DNA of 64,000 nucleotides from Paracoccaceae bacterium (GTDB taxonomy: Bacteria > Pseudomonadota > Alphaproteobacteria > Rhodobacterales > Rhodobacteraceae), in NCBI GenBank assembly GCA_030697175.1, contig JAUYQR010000005.1, forward strand, positions 186,001 through 250,000, read 5' to 3'. Each line of letters starts with the position of its first letter. Within the stretch, counting starts at the first letter, position 1. The notes below the pieces were generated by a model, which saw only the letters and a list, made by a program, of their open reading frames with translations, was not told where the DNA came from and searched no databases. Shown piece by piece: positions 1-7,998 of the stretch. Position numbers and translations under genes: made by a program.

Positions 1-1003
1 GAACGATGCGTGGTGGGGCAAGGGATTCACCGAGTGGACAAATGTTGGCAAGGCTAAGCCTCTGTTTGAAAATCACTACCAACCGCATTGTCCAATCCAT
101 CTGGGATATTACGATCTGCGAATCCCCGAGATATTGGTCGAGCAGGCTCGGCTGGCGCGGTTGTATGGTGTGGCCGGATTTTCGTATTATTTCTATTGGT
201 TTGACGGAAAAACTCTGATGGAAGCGCCGCTAAGGTCCATGTTGGAGCGGCCCGAAGTCGACATCCCCTTCTGTTTGACTTGGGCAAATGAAAATTGGAC
301 GCGGCGATGGGATGGAAAGAATAGCGAAATTCTTATCGAGCAGAAGTATTCACTGGAGAGCGGCGAAAGATTGATTCAGCATCTTGCTGAATACTTCCGT
401 GATCCGCGCTATATAAGGGTTGGTAACAGGCCAGTTTTCAATGTGTACAGGCCAAGTCGCATCCCGGATGTCAGGCAAGTGGTCCAGGCATGGAGGTCAG
501 AGGCCCAAAAGTTGGGTTTTGAGGACCTCTATCTCATGGGCATTCAAGGAGCGGCTTATGAAGACTTCACGGACTTTGGGTTCGACGCATCGGTCGAATT
601 CCCCCCCCATGGATTTGAAGTCGCCGATCTTAGTGCCGCAATACGGACGAACAGAGAGGATTTTGCAGGCCGTATCATTGATTACCAAAGCATGGTTGAT
701 GAGGCGCTGAATCGTCCTCAAAGGCCGTTCAAGGTGTTCCGCGGTGCGACGATGGGCTGGGACAACACAGCACGCAGGCCTAGCACGGCGCAGATCTGCA
801 TCAACTATTCAGTAGCTTCCTTTCGCGACTGGATTTCTCATCTGAAGTCACAGGAGGAGAGTGCCCCGGACCGTCACCCCGACGAGAACTTCGTTTTCAT
901 CAATGCCTGGAACGAGTGGGCAGAGGGGACACATCTGGAGCCGGATCAGCGTTACGGTTTTGCGAACCTGGAAGCTGTCAGGTCGGTGTTCGCCGCCCGA
1001 TAG
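1..1003 (+). CDS. WbsX-type glycosyltransferase (GH99-like), 5' truncated
   Basis: The reading frame is already open at base 2 (NDAWWGKGFTEW...), so the N-terminus lies outside the window; about 333 residues are visible. The family signatures are FTEW near the start, TWANENWTRRWDG in the middle and NAWNEWAEGTHLEPD near the C-terminus, typical of Glyco_tran_WbsX proteins of O-antigen, capsule and rhamnan loci. Members are thought to build or trim surface glycans; the substrate cannot be told. Base composition is clearly more AT-rich than in every following gene, as often seen in exchanged polysaccharide loci. The UDP-GlcNAc epimerase follows 73 nt downstream on the same strand. Confidence 0.85.
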   Translation, partial: NDAWWGKGFTEWTNVGKAKPLFENHYQPHCPIHLGYYDLRIPEILVEQARLARLYGVAGFSYYFYWFDGKTLMEAPLRSMLERPEVDIPFCLTWANENWTRRWDGKNSEILIEQKYSLESGERLIQHLAEYFRDPRYIRVGNRPVFNVYRPSRIPDVRQVVQAWRSEAQKLGFEDLYLMGIQGAAYEDFTDFGFDASVEFPPHGFEVADLSAAIRTNREDFAGRIIDYQSMVDEALNRPQRPFKVFRGATMGWDNTARRPSTAQICINYSVASFRDWISHLKSQEESAPDRHPDENFVFINAWNEWAEGTHLEPDQRYGFANLEAVRSVFAAR

Positions 1004-1063
1004 TGCAAGCGACGCCGGCGTCTATCGGGCTGCTCAGGCTTCCAATTCGCAGCCTTCGTCCAT

Positions 1064-1069
1064 TATAAG
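1064..1069 (+). promoter_or_regulatory. Candidate -10 element just before the epimerase gene
   Basis: TATAAG lies 7 nt before the ATG at 1077. The sequence between them is C-rich and has no Shine-Dalgarno match. A start about 7 nt after the -10 would coincide with the ATG, which would give a leaderless transcript. The -35 region (TTCCAA, 1040-1045) is a poor match, so this is only a candidate. Confidence 0.3.
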
Positions 1070-1076
1070 TGCCCCC

Positions 1077-2198
1077 ATGACCCGTTCCATCCTGTTCCTC
1101 ACCGGCACCCGAGCTGATTTTGGCAAACTTGAGCCGCTGGCATCAGCAGCGCGGGATGCGGGGTTTGGCGTTACCTTCTTCGTCACCGGCATGCATATGC
1201 TGGACCGCTACGGTCTGACCAAGCTTGAGGTGCATCGGATGGCTGGCGTGCAGGTGCATGAGTTTCTGAACCAGCGGCCGGGCGAAGCGCAGGATATCGT
1301 GCTGGCAAAGACCGTGATCGGTTTTTCGGACTATGTGACGGAACACCGGCCTGATCTGATCGTCGTGCACGGCGACCGGGTGGAGGCGATGGCCGGGGCG
1401 CTGGTCGGGGCGACGAACTATGTCCGATCGGCCCATGTCGAAGGGGGCGAGGTGTCGGGCACGATCGACGAGGTGTTCCGGCACTGCAACACCAAGCTTG
1501 CGCATGTGCATTTCGTGTCGTCGGACACGGCGGCGCGGCGGGTGATGGCCTTGGGCGAGCCGGAAGAGTCGGTGCATGTCATCGGCTCGCCGGAGCTTGA
1601 TTTCCACTCCGGGCCGTCGGGGGTGACGCTGGCCGAAGTGAAGGCGCGCTATGGCATAGGGTTTGACGACTACGGAATTGCAGTGTTCCATCCGGTGACG
1701 TCAGAGGCGGCCAGGATGGGCGCGCAGGCGCGGGCGCTTTACGGGGCGCTGGCGGCGTCGGGGCGGAACTTCGTGCTGATCGCGCCGAACAACGACCCGG
1801 GGTCGGAGGCGATTTTCGAGGTGATCGAAGGGCTGCCGAAGGACCGGTTCCGGCTGATCCCGTCGATGCGGTTCGCGCATTTTTCGGAACTGATGCGGAA
1901 TGCGGCCTGCATGGTTGGAAACTCCAGTGCCGGGGTGCGGGAAGCGCCGTTCCTAGGGGTGCCGTCGCTGGATGTGGGCACGCGGCAGACGAACCGGGCC
2001 GAGGCGCCTTCGGTGGTGGCATGCAAGGCCACGGATTCGGCGGCGATTGCGCGGTTTCTGGACGCACATTGGGGCCGGCGGCACCCCGCACACCACGGAT
2101 TCGGCGCGGGCGCTGCGGCGGAGCGGTTTGTCGCGGTGCTGTCGCAGCCAGAGTTCTGGGAGCGCGGGTTGCAGAAAGCGTTCCGCGACCCGGTCTGA
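1077..2198 (+). CDS. neuC: UDP-N-acetylglucosamine 2-epimerase (hydrolysing), NeuC/LegG type
   Basis: The 373-residue protein starts MTRSILFLTGTRADFGKL, the N-terminus typical of the hydrolysing epimerases that release ManNAc (or a derivative) and UDP from UDP-HexNAc, the first committed step of sialic and legionaminic acid synthesis. Further family signatures are HGDRVEAMAGA, the VEGGEVSGTIDE segment and the late SSAGVREA nucleotide-binding loop. The open frame extends upstream to 861, but that part overlaps the previous gene; the ATG at 1077 fits the family N-terminus. It converges with the SDR gene, 3 nt between the stops. The nearby cytidylyltransferase supports a nonulosonic acid role. 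The exact substrate (UDP-GlcNAc or UDP-diNAcBac) is not determined. Confidence 0.85.
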   Translation: MTRSILFLTGTRADFGKLEPLASAARDAGFGVTFFVTGMHMLDRYGLTKLEVHRMAGVQVHEFLNQRPGEAQDIVLAKTVIGFSDYVTEHRPDLIVVHGDRVEAMAGALVGATNYVRSAHVEGGEVSGTIDEVFRHCNTKLAHVHFVSSDTAARRVMALGEPEESVHVIGSPELDFHSGPSGVTLAEVKARYGIGFDDYGIAVFHPVTSEAARMGAQARALYGALAASGRNFVLIAPNNDPGSEAIFEVIEGLPKDRFRLIPSMRFAHFSELMRNAACMVGNSSAGVREAPFLGVPSLDVGTRQTNRAEAPSVVACKATDSAAIARFLDAHWGRRHPAHHGFGAGAAAERFVAVLSQPEFWERGLQKAFRDPV

Positions 2199-2201
2199 CC
2201 T

Positions 2202-2993
2202 TTACCAGCCGCTGAAACCGCCATCGACGTTGACCAGTTGCCCGGTCATGTAACCAGCCTGCGCTGAGCAGAGGAACAGCATCGCATCGGCAATCTCGTC
2301 CGGTTTTGCCATTCGGTTCAACATGATGAGATCGCCGACGCGGCGCTGGAATTCTTCGGAGTGGCCGTTGAACACGGCACCGGGGGCGATGGTGTTGACG
2401 GTGGCCTGACGCTTGGCCCAGTAGCCTGCAAGCCAGAGGGTGAGGCCGTGGATACCGGCCTTGGTGGTGGAATAGGCGGAGAACGACTTGAACGGCATGC
2501 CTTCGTAGATCTGGTGGTGGGGGCCGTTCAGGGCATACATCGAAGCGACGTTGATCAGCGTGGCGGGCCATTTGCCGACGATGTCGCGGTCCATCTGGCG
2601 GGCAATCATGAAAGCGCCGGTCAGGTTGGTGCGCAGGGTGCGGTCCCAATCGCTGACGGAGGTGTTGGCGAAATCGGGGAAGGGTTTGCCGGCACCCATC
2701 AGAAGCTCGCCGGTGATGGCGGCGTTGTTGAGGACGACGTTCGGTTCCCAGCCGTCAGCGAGGATGCGGGAGAAGATCTCCGTTACCTGATTTTCATCTG
2801 CAACATCAAGATCGTAGAAGCGGAAGTTCGGGTTGCCTTCGTGAGCGGATTTCAGGGTATCGGCGCGGGGGCCGGGGAGGTCTGAGGCGATGACGCGGGC
2901 GCCTTCGGCCAGCATTCGGGCCACGTAGGTGGAGCCGAGGACGCCGCCGGAGCCGGTGATGAAGATCGTGCGGTTGGAAAGCTGGTCGGTCAT
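2202..2993 (-). CDS. SDR-family oxidoreductase (PtmA-like)
   Basis: A 263-residue classical short-chain dehydrogenase. It has the Rossmann motif TGSGGVLG (residues 13-20), NNAA (89-92), catalytic Ser151 and Tyr174-x3-Lys178 (YSTTK), and ends in the usual VDGGFSGW. Its start overlaps the stop of the cytidylyltransferase by 4 nt (ATGA), so it is the last gene of a coupled run Gfo/Idh/MocA - cytidylyltransferase - SDR. The same trio (PtmF/PtmB/PtmA-like) occurs in flagellin-modification and legionaminic acid loci, which makes a role in nucleotide-sugar or nonulosonate precursor synthesis likely. The substrate is inferred only from this context. Confidence 0.85.
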   Translation of the reverse strand: MTDQLSNRTIFITGSGGVLGSTYVARMLAEGARVIASDLPGPRADTLKSAHEGNPNFRFYDLDVADENQVTEIFSRILADGWEPNVVLNNAAITGELLMGAGKPFPDFANTSVSDWDRTLRTNLTGAFMIARQMDRDIVGKWPATLINVASMYALNGPHHQIYEGMPFKSFSAYSTTKAGIHGLTLWLAGYWAKRQATVNTIAPGAVFNGHSEEFQRRVGDLIMLNRMAKPDEIADAMLFLCSAQAGYMTGQLVNVDGGFSGW

Positions 2994-3685
2994 GCGCGCT
3001 GGGCCTCTTGCATCAGGAATTCCACTAGGCGGAAGTCGAAGGGGGTGTCGATGTCGACGCAGCGCTCGGGCGGCATCAGGTAGGGGATCACTCGGCCTTC
3101 CCAGAGGCCCTTGGAGCGTTTGAGATAGGCAGGGTCGACGACGTAGGTGGAGGCCGCGTGTTCGTAGACGACGGGCGCCTGCTGTCGCGCGACCACGCCA
3201 CCGGGCAGGGGTTTGGAGACATGCAGCGCGCCGGTGGCGTCGGGTTCGACAAGGTTGAAATATGGATTCTTTCGCGCCTCGCAGCAGCTCATGACCATGT
3301 CAGGATGTTCGATTTTGTAAAGTCGTAACGCTTCGTCAATGTCTTGTGGAAGGCGCAGCGGCGAGGTGCAATCGAGGTCGAGGAAGGCGTCGACGGGGCC
3401 GATCAGCGCCTCGGAGGCTTCCAGCGCGTGCTGCCAGACGCCCCATTTTCCAGCCGTATCGGTGGCCAGATGCGCCGGGCGGAGGCCGATTTTCAGCGCG
3501 CCTTTGGCGATGGCGTGGGCGTAGATTTCCTCATCGTCGGTGGAGACGACCACGGCATCGACGTTCGGATTGGCGAGAAGCTGGTCGAGTGACCAGTCGA
3601 TCAGGGGCTTGCCGTGAAGCATCCGGAAGTTCTTGCCGGGCACGCCCTTGGAGCCTTTGCGTGCGCCGATGTGGCCGAGGATCAT
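2990..3685 (-). CDS. Acylneuraminate/nonulosonate cytidylyltransferase
   Basis: A 231-residue CMP-sialic acid synthetase-type nucleotidyltransferase, which activates a nonulosonic acid with CTP. It opens with GHIGARKGSKGVPGKNF, the CTP-binding loop of the NeuA/LegF/PtmB family, followed by PLIDWSLDQ, VVSTDDEEI and the metal-binding LDCTSPLR segment. The frame stays open far upstream, but the ATG at 3685 fits the family N-terminus and overlaps the stop of the preceding oxidoreductase by 4 nt. No nonulosonate synthase (NeuB) is in the window; it may lie to the left. Whether the sugar is sialic, legionaminic or another acid cannot be read from the sequence. Confidence 0.85.
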   Translation of the reverse strand: MILGHIGARKGSKGVPGKNFRMLHGKPLIDWSLDQLLANPNVDAVVVSTDDEEIYAHAIAKGALKIGLRPAHLATDTAGKWGVWQHALEASEALIGPVDAFLDLDCTSPLRLPQDIDEALRLYKIEHPDMVMSCCEARKNPYFNLVEPDATGALHVSKPLPGGVVARQQAPVVYEHAASTYVVDPAYLKRSKGLWEGRVIPYLMPPERCVDIDTPFDFRLVEFLMQEAQRA

Positions 3686-4632
3686 GCGATGTCCTTCGTG
3701 GTCTGACCGATGAAATTGCGGGTCTGCCATGCGTCTGCAATGTGTATGGCAGGTGTATGGCACAAATCGAGGCGGGGCAGGTGTTCGACATCGGAAACCG
3801 GGTGGCCCTGGACCAATGCGAGGAAGTCGCGCATGGCCGACAGGAACATCTGGTTGCGTTCGAGCGGAAGGTCGTGCGTGACCGGGCCGGAAGCGGTTGT
3901 GGTGACGTAGCGCTGGGCGGCAAAGTCGAAATCGTGCATCCGTTCGGTGCCGCGAAGGAGGGTGCGGCGGTGGAGTTGCGGGGTGAGGTAATCCATCGCG
4001 ACCTCGCCTGCGAGGCCGTTGCGGCCAAGGTTGATCCGGCTGGCCATGTCGACGCCGGGGTAGGCGGGGTGGCCGAGGCTTTCGACAGAAGTGACGGCAA
4101 GGCCGGGGAACAGGCAGCAGGCCATGTCGATCTCGTGGCAGAGGTCGAGGAGAACGCCGCCGCCGAAGGCCTGCGCGGCGTAGCTTTCGGAAAAGTGCCA
4201 GTTGGCGCGCCATTGGGTGACGTCGTGGCCGATGGAGAGGTTGAACTGGAAGGTGTCGGAGAGGTCCTGGTTCGCCAGCGTGCGGAAGGCGGGGTGGTAA
4301 CGCATCATCACCCCGAGCATGGAGCGGTGGGCGATGGGCTCGGCGACGGTGAGGATGGCGGCCACGTCCTGCGGGCGGAAGGCGAGCGGCTTTTCGATGT
4401 AGGCGGGGACGCCGGCGGCGGCGCAGGCCTCGATCAGGGGCAGGCGCAGGTCGGTGGCGGTGGCGATGACGGCGGCGTCGACGCCGGAGCGTAGGCGGGC
4501 TTGCAGGGCCGCGACGGAAAACTCGCGCCAAGGGATCAGGTCGGAGACCGCGCCGAGGGTCTGGAGGTTTTCGTGGTGACGCCGCCCGATCGAGCCTGCC
4601 CCCAGAACGATGACCCTCGGTGCGCCTGACAT
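3682..4632 (-). CDS. Gfo/Idh/MocA-family oxidoreductase
   Basis: A 316-residue NAD(P)-dependent oxidoreductase. The N-terminal Rossmann fold is seen in VIVLGAGSIGRRHHENL, and the family EKP motif in YIEKPLAF. The C-terminal substrate domain contains the conserved acidic/His segment LLDLCHEIDMA. It is 4 nt-overlapped with the cytidylyltransferase, so it belongs to the nonulosonate run; PtmF-like enzymes hold the same place in flagellar glycan loci. The amidase stop lies 27 nt upstream on the same strand, so it may also receive read-through from the transporter operon. Substrate unknown. Confidence 0.8.
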   Translation of the reverse strand: MSGAPRVIVLGAGSIGRRHHENLQTLGAVSDLIPWREFSVAALQARLRSGVDAAVIATATDLRLPLIEACAAAGVPAYIEKPLAFRPQDVAAILTVAEPIAHRSMLGVMMRYHPAFRTLANQDLSDTFQFNLSIGHDVTQWRANWHFSESYAAQAFGGGVLLDLCHEIDMACCLFPGLAVTSVESLGHPAYPGVDMASRINLGRNGLAGEVAMDYLTPQLHRRTLLRGTERMHDFDFAAQRYVTTTASGPVTHDLPLERNQMFLSAMRDFLALVQGHPVSDVEHLPRLDLCHTPAIHIADAWQTRNFIGQTTKDIA

Positions 4633-4659
4633 GCGGTTCCCTGCCCGTTTTGCGATGGG

Positions 4660-6087
4660 TTAGCGCGGATGGGCGTCGATTGCCAGAGGCGGGCGTTTGG
4701 CGGGCCAGTCGGTGGCGAGGTGGTAGGCCTGGCCGATGGCGAGGATATGAGCGTCGGCACCGGCGCGGCCGATGATCTGCATGCCCATCGGCAGGCCGGT
4801 TTCGCCAAACCCTGTGGGGACCGAGAGGGCGGGCAGGCCGATCAGGCTGGCGGGGATCACAACCTCCATCCAGCGGTGGTAGGTGTCCATCGCGGTGCCG
4901 TTGATCGACTGCGGCCAGCGCCAGTCGACGGGGAAGGGCCAGACTTGCGCCGAGGGCAGGACGATGGCGTCGAAGCGGTCGAACAGGCGGGCGGCGTGGG
5001 CGAACCAGCGCGAGCGGATCAGGCTGGCGGTGTAGACCGCGTCGGCGGAGAGGCCGAGGCCCTGTTCGATTTCCCAGATGGTTTCGGGCTTCACTTGGGC
5101 GCGGGTGGCGGGGTTTTCGTAAAGCGCGCGCTTGGCGTTGGAGTTGAGCATGGCGCGGAGCGTGGTCCATGCGGTCCAAAGCTGTTCGGCAGGGAAGGGC
5201 GGGGCGAGAGGTTCGACGGCGGCACCGAGGGATTGCAGGACGGCGAGGCCCGCCTCGCATTGGGCGAGGATGCCGGGTTCGATCGGGTAGGCACCACCCC
5301 AGTCGCCGAGCCAGCCGATGCGCAGGGCGCGCGGGTTGCAGGTGAGGCGGTCGGCAAAGGGTTCGGACGGGCGTGGGAACGGGGTTTGCGGGTTTTCGCC
5401 CGCGAGAGTTTCCAGAAGGCGGGCGAGGTCTTCGATGCTGCGGGCCATCGGGCCTTCGGTGGACAGGGTGGAGAGGTAGGTGTCGCCCTCGGCGTCCTGC
5501 GGAACGAGGCCCCAGGTGGGGCGGAAGCCGTAGACGTTGCAGAAGGCGGCGGGGTTGCGCAGGGAGCCCATCATGTCGGAGCCGTCGGCGACCGAGAGCA
5601 TGTGGCAGGCGAGGGCGGCGGCGGCACCGCCGGAGGAGCCACCGGCGCTGCGGGTCGGGTCGTAGGGGTTGCGGGTGACGCCGTAGACCGGGTTGAAGCT
5701 GTGGCTGCCCTGGCCCCATTCGGGCGTGTTGGTCTTGCCGATGAAGATGCCGCCCGCCGCGCGCATCCGGGCGGCGATCAGGGCGTCGGCGTCGGGGATG
5801 TGACTGGCGTAAAGCGGAGAGCCCCAGGTGGTGCGCAGGCCCTTGACGGCAGCGAGGTCCTTGACCGCGAGGGGGATGCCGTGGAGCCAGCCCTTGCGGG
5901 GGGCGTCGTCCAGTGCGCGGGCGTCGCGCATCAGGTCTGCGGGGTCGCGCAGGGCGACGATGGCATTCACGGCGGGGTTGGTTGTGGCGATGCGGTCGAG
6001 GGTGGCCTGCATCAGGTCGGAGGGCGCCAGCGTCCGCTCTGCGATCATCCGGGAGAGGGTGGTGGCAGAGAGGTCGGTCAGGGTCAT
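4660..6087 (-). CDS. Amidase-signature-family hydrolase
   Basis: A 475-residue amidase with the complete Ser-cisSer-Lys triad: Lys76 in PLAVKDLA, the cis-Ser in SAGGSSGGAA (151-152) and nucleophile Ser176 in GSDMMGSLRNPA. This family hydrolyses amide bonds of small amides, carbamoyl compounds or amino-acid amides. It is the last gene of the set amidase - ABC importer - amidase and follows the binding-protein gene after a 52-nt spacer containing a strong hairpin. The context suggests that it acts on an imported nitrogen compound or its breakdown product. No export signal is seen, so it should be cytoplasmic. Confidence 0.85.
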   Translation of the reverse strand: MTLTDLSATTLSRMIAERTLAPSDLMQATLDRIATTNPAVNAIVALRDPADLMRDARALDDAPRKGWLHGIPLAVKDLAAVKGLRTTWGSPLYASHIPDADALIAARMRAAGGIFIGKTNTPEWGQGSHSFNPVYGVTRNPYDPTRSAGGSSGGAAAALACHMLSVADGSDMMGSLRNPAAFCNVYGFRPTWGLVPQDAEGDTYLSTLSTEGPMARSIEDLARLLETLAGENPQTPFPRPSEPFADRLTCNPRALRIGWLGDWGGAYPIEPGILAQCEAGLAVLQSLGAAVEPLAPPFPAEQLWTAWTTLRAMLNSNAKRALYENPATRAQVKPETIWEIEQGLGLSADAVYTASLIRSRWFAHAARLFDRFDAIVLPSAQVWPFPVDWRWPQSINGTAMDTYHRWMEVVIPASLIGLPALSVPTGFGETGLPMGMQIIGRAGADAHILAIGQAYHLATDWPAKRPPLAIDAHPR

Positions 6088-6109
6088 CGGGCGCGGTCCT
6101 CGGGGGGGT

Positions 6110-6132
6110 GCGGGGCCGGTATCCGGCCCCGC
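6110..6132 (-). terminator. Perfect 10-bp hairpin between binding protein and amidase genes
   Basis: GCGGGGCCGG and CCGGCCCCGC form a 10-bp stem with a 3-nt loop directly downstream of the binding-protein stop codon. No T-run follows on either strand. It is therefore more likely a 3'-end-protecting or attenuating stem, common after ABC binding-protein genes, than a full intrinsic terminator. Confidence 0.55.
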
Positions 6133-6139
6133 CCGTGTG

Positions 6140-7165
6140 TTACTTCTGAAGCTCGGTCCAGATCGCGGTCTGGTATTCCTGGCCTTTGCCGGTGCATGCC
6201 GGCGAGAACCGTCCCGCAGCCGCGAATTCTTCGGGCACGACCACCTCGGGTGCGGTTTTCATATCCTCCGGCATGTAGGCTTCCGAGCCTGAAATCCCGT
6301 TGGCGTAGCGGGCAAAGGTCGAAATCATGCCCGCGTTTTCGGGCAGCATGATGAAGTCCATGAACTTGTAGGCTTCCTCGACGTTCTGGGCGTCGGCCAG
6401 AAGGGCGACCGAGTCCATGAACAGGGGGTAACCTTCGCGCGGGTAGCCGAAGGCCACGTCGGGGTTCGCGAGGCGGATGCGCATCGACGAGCCGTTCCAG
6501 TTGACCGAGGCTGCCCAATCGTTGTTCGACATCTTTTCGGTGGCGCCGTAGTCCATGCTGAGCCAGTTGGGTTTGGCAGCCAGAAGGACGTCGCGAACCT
6601 TCTTCATCACTTCGGGGTCTTCCGAGCAGGGCTCGCCGCCGACATACATGGTTGCGAGAGACATGATGTCACTCATCTCGGGGACGACGTTGATCTTGCC
6701 GACCAGTTCAGGCGGCACGTCGAGGAACACGGCCGACGTGTTGATGTCGCCGCCGTAGACCTTGGTGTTGACCGCCATTCCAACGGAACCCCACTGCCAC
6801 GGAATGGTGAACTTGCGACCGGCGTCCCAGTCCACGTTCATCCATTCGGGGGCGATGTTGGCGTGGTTTGGCAGTTTCGACAGGTCAAGTTCGCTGATCA
6901 GGCCCTTTTCGACCCAGATCGGCACGTAGCTGGCCGATGGCACGACAAGGTCGAAGCCGTGACCGCCAGCCTCGACCTTGGCCAATGCCACGTCGTTGCT
7001 GTCATAGTCGGTCACGGTGACCTTGATGCCGGTCTCGGCCTCGAACTTGGCCAGAAGCTCGGGCGAGGTGTAGTTGCCCCAGTTGTAAAGCTGCAATTGG
7101 CCTTCCGCCGAGGCGAGGCCGGTTGTCGCCAGCAGAAGTGCCGCGACGGTCCATATCTTCTTCAT
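6140..7165 (-). CDS. Periplasmic binding protein, spermidine/putrescine (PotD/PotF) type
   Basis: A 341-residue extracellular solute-binding protein. It has a Sec signal peptide (MKKIWTVAALLLATTGLASA) and then LQLYNWGNYTSPELLAKFEAETGIKV, the classic start of the mature PotD/PotF fold. It lies downstream of two permeases and an ATPase, all on the minus strand. The family binds polyamines, but many alphaproteobacterial paralogues bind other amines or opine-like compounds. The flanking amidases point to an amide-bearing or other nitrogenous ligand, so polyamine specificity should not be assumed. RBS AGAGAAC is just before the ATG. Confidence 0.85.
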   Translation of the reverse strand: MKKIWTVAALLLATTGLASAEGQLQLYNWGNYTSPELLAKFEAETGIKVTVTDYDSNDVALAKVEAGGHGFDLVVPSASYVPIWVEKGLISELDLSKLPNHANIAPEWMNVDWDAGRKFTIPWQWGSVGMAVNTKVYGGDINTSAVFLDVPPELVGKINVVPEMSDIMSLATMYVGGEPCSEDPEVMKKVRDVLLAAKPNWLSMDYGATEKMSNNDWAASVNWNGSSMRIRLANPDVAFGYPREGYPLFMDSVALLADAQNVEEAYKFMDFIMLPENAGMISTFARYANGISGSEAYMPEDMKTAPEVVVPEEFAAAGRFSPACTGKGQEYQTAIWTELQK

Positions 7166-7194
7166 CGTTCTCTCCGGTTGGTGGCAGTCTGTTG

Positions 7195-7998
7195 TCAGTC
7201 TTTCTTGCGCGTCAGCAGGAAGAAGGCGGTGAGCAGGATCACCGTCAGGGCCAGAAGTCCTGTGGAGATCGCATTCACCTCGGGCGAGATGGCGCGGCGC
7301 ATCTGGCCCAGCATGTAGGTCGGCAGGGTATCCTGCCCGCCAGACTTGACGAACTCGGTAATCACCACGTCATCGAGGCTGATGACGAATGCAAGCATCG
7401 CGCCGGCCATGATGCCGGGGGCGAGAAGCGGGAGCGTGACCCTGCGGAACGCCTGCCAGGGGGTGGCGTAAAGGTCGGCGGCGGCGGTTTCCAGGCTGAG
7501 GTCCATGCCTTCAAGCCGGGCGCGGATCGGCAAGTAGGCGAAGGGCGTGCAGAACGCGGCGTGGGCAGCAATGAGGTAGCCAAGGCCTTGATAGCCGGTC
7601 CAGGTCTTGACGATGCCGAAGAAGATCAGAAGCGCCACGGCGGTGACGATTTCGGGAACCATCAGGGGTTGGTTGATCGCGACGTAGATGAAGGTCTGGC
7701 CCTTGAACTGGCGGCGGCGCGTGGTGCCAAGGGCGGCCATCGTGGCCACGGTGGTGGCGATGGCAGAGGCGGAAACGGCGATGATCAACGACCGGACGGT
7801 GGCGGATTTCACATCGTCGTTCGCCCAGGCATCGGCATACCAGTGCAGCGAAAAGCCTTCCCACACGGCGACGGATTTGCCGGCGTTGAAGGAAAATGCG
7901 ACGAGCGTGATGATCGGCAGATAGAGGATCACGAAGGCGGTGATCGCGATGGTGGCGAAGCCCGGCAGGCGGGCGACCTCGAAGCTGCGGTCAGCCAT
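7195..7998 (-). CDS. ABC transporter permease, PotC/PotI type
   Basis: A 267-residue inner-membrane permease with about six hydrophobic segments. The first is FATIAITAFVILYLPIITLV, and the last is LLALTVILLTAFFLL before a basic tail. The EAA loop, which docks to the ATPase, is recognisable in ETAAADLYATPWQAFRRV. It overlaps the preceding permease gene by 8 nt, implying translational coupling. With its partner permease, the ATPase and the binding protein it forms a complete importer of the spermidine/putrescine class. Confidence 0.85.
   Translation of the reverse strand: MADRSFEVARLPGFATIAITAFVILYLPIITLVAFSFNAGKSVAVWEGFSLHWYADAWANDDVKSATVRSLIIAVSASAIATTVATMAALGTTRRRQFKGQTFIYVAINQPLMVPEIVTAVALLIFFGIVKTWTGYQGLGYLIAAHAAFCTPFAYLPIRARLEGMDLSLETAAADLYATPWQAFRRVTLPLLAPGIMAGAMLAFVISLDDVVITEFVKSGGQDTLPTYMLGQMRRAISPEVNAISTGLLALTVILLTAFFLLTRKKD

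Noticed and set aside
3686-5719. Very long open frame continuing upstream of the cytidylyltransferase.
   Set aside because: It runs in another frame across the oxidoreductase and amidase genes and gives arginine/proline-rich shadow sequence typical of high-GC DNA.
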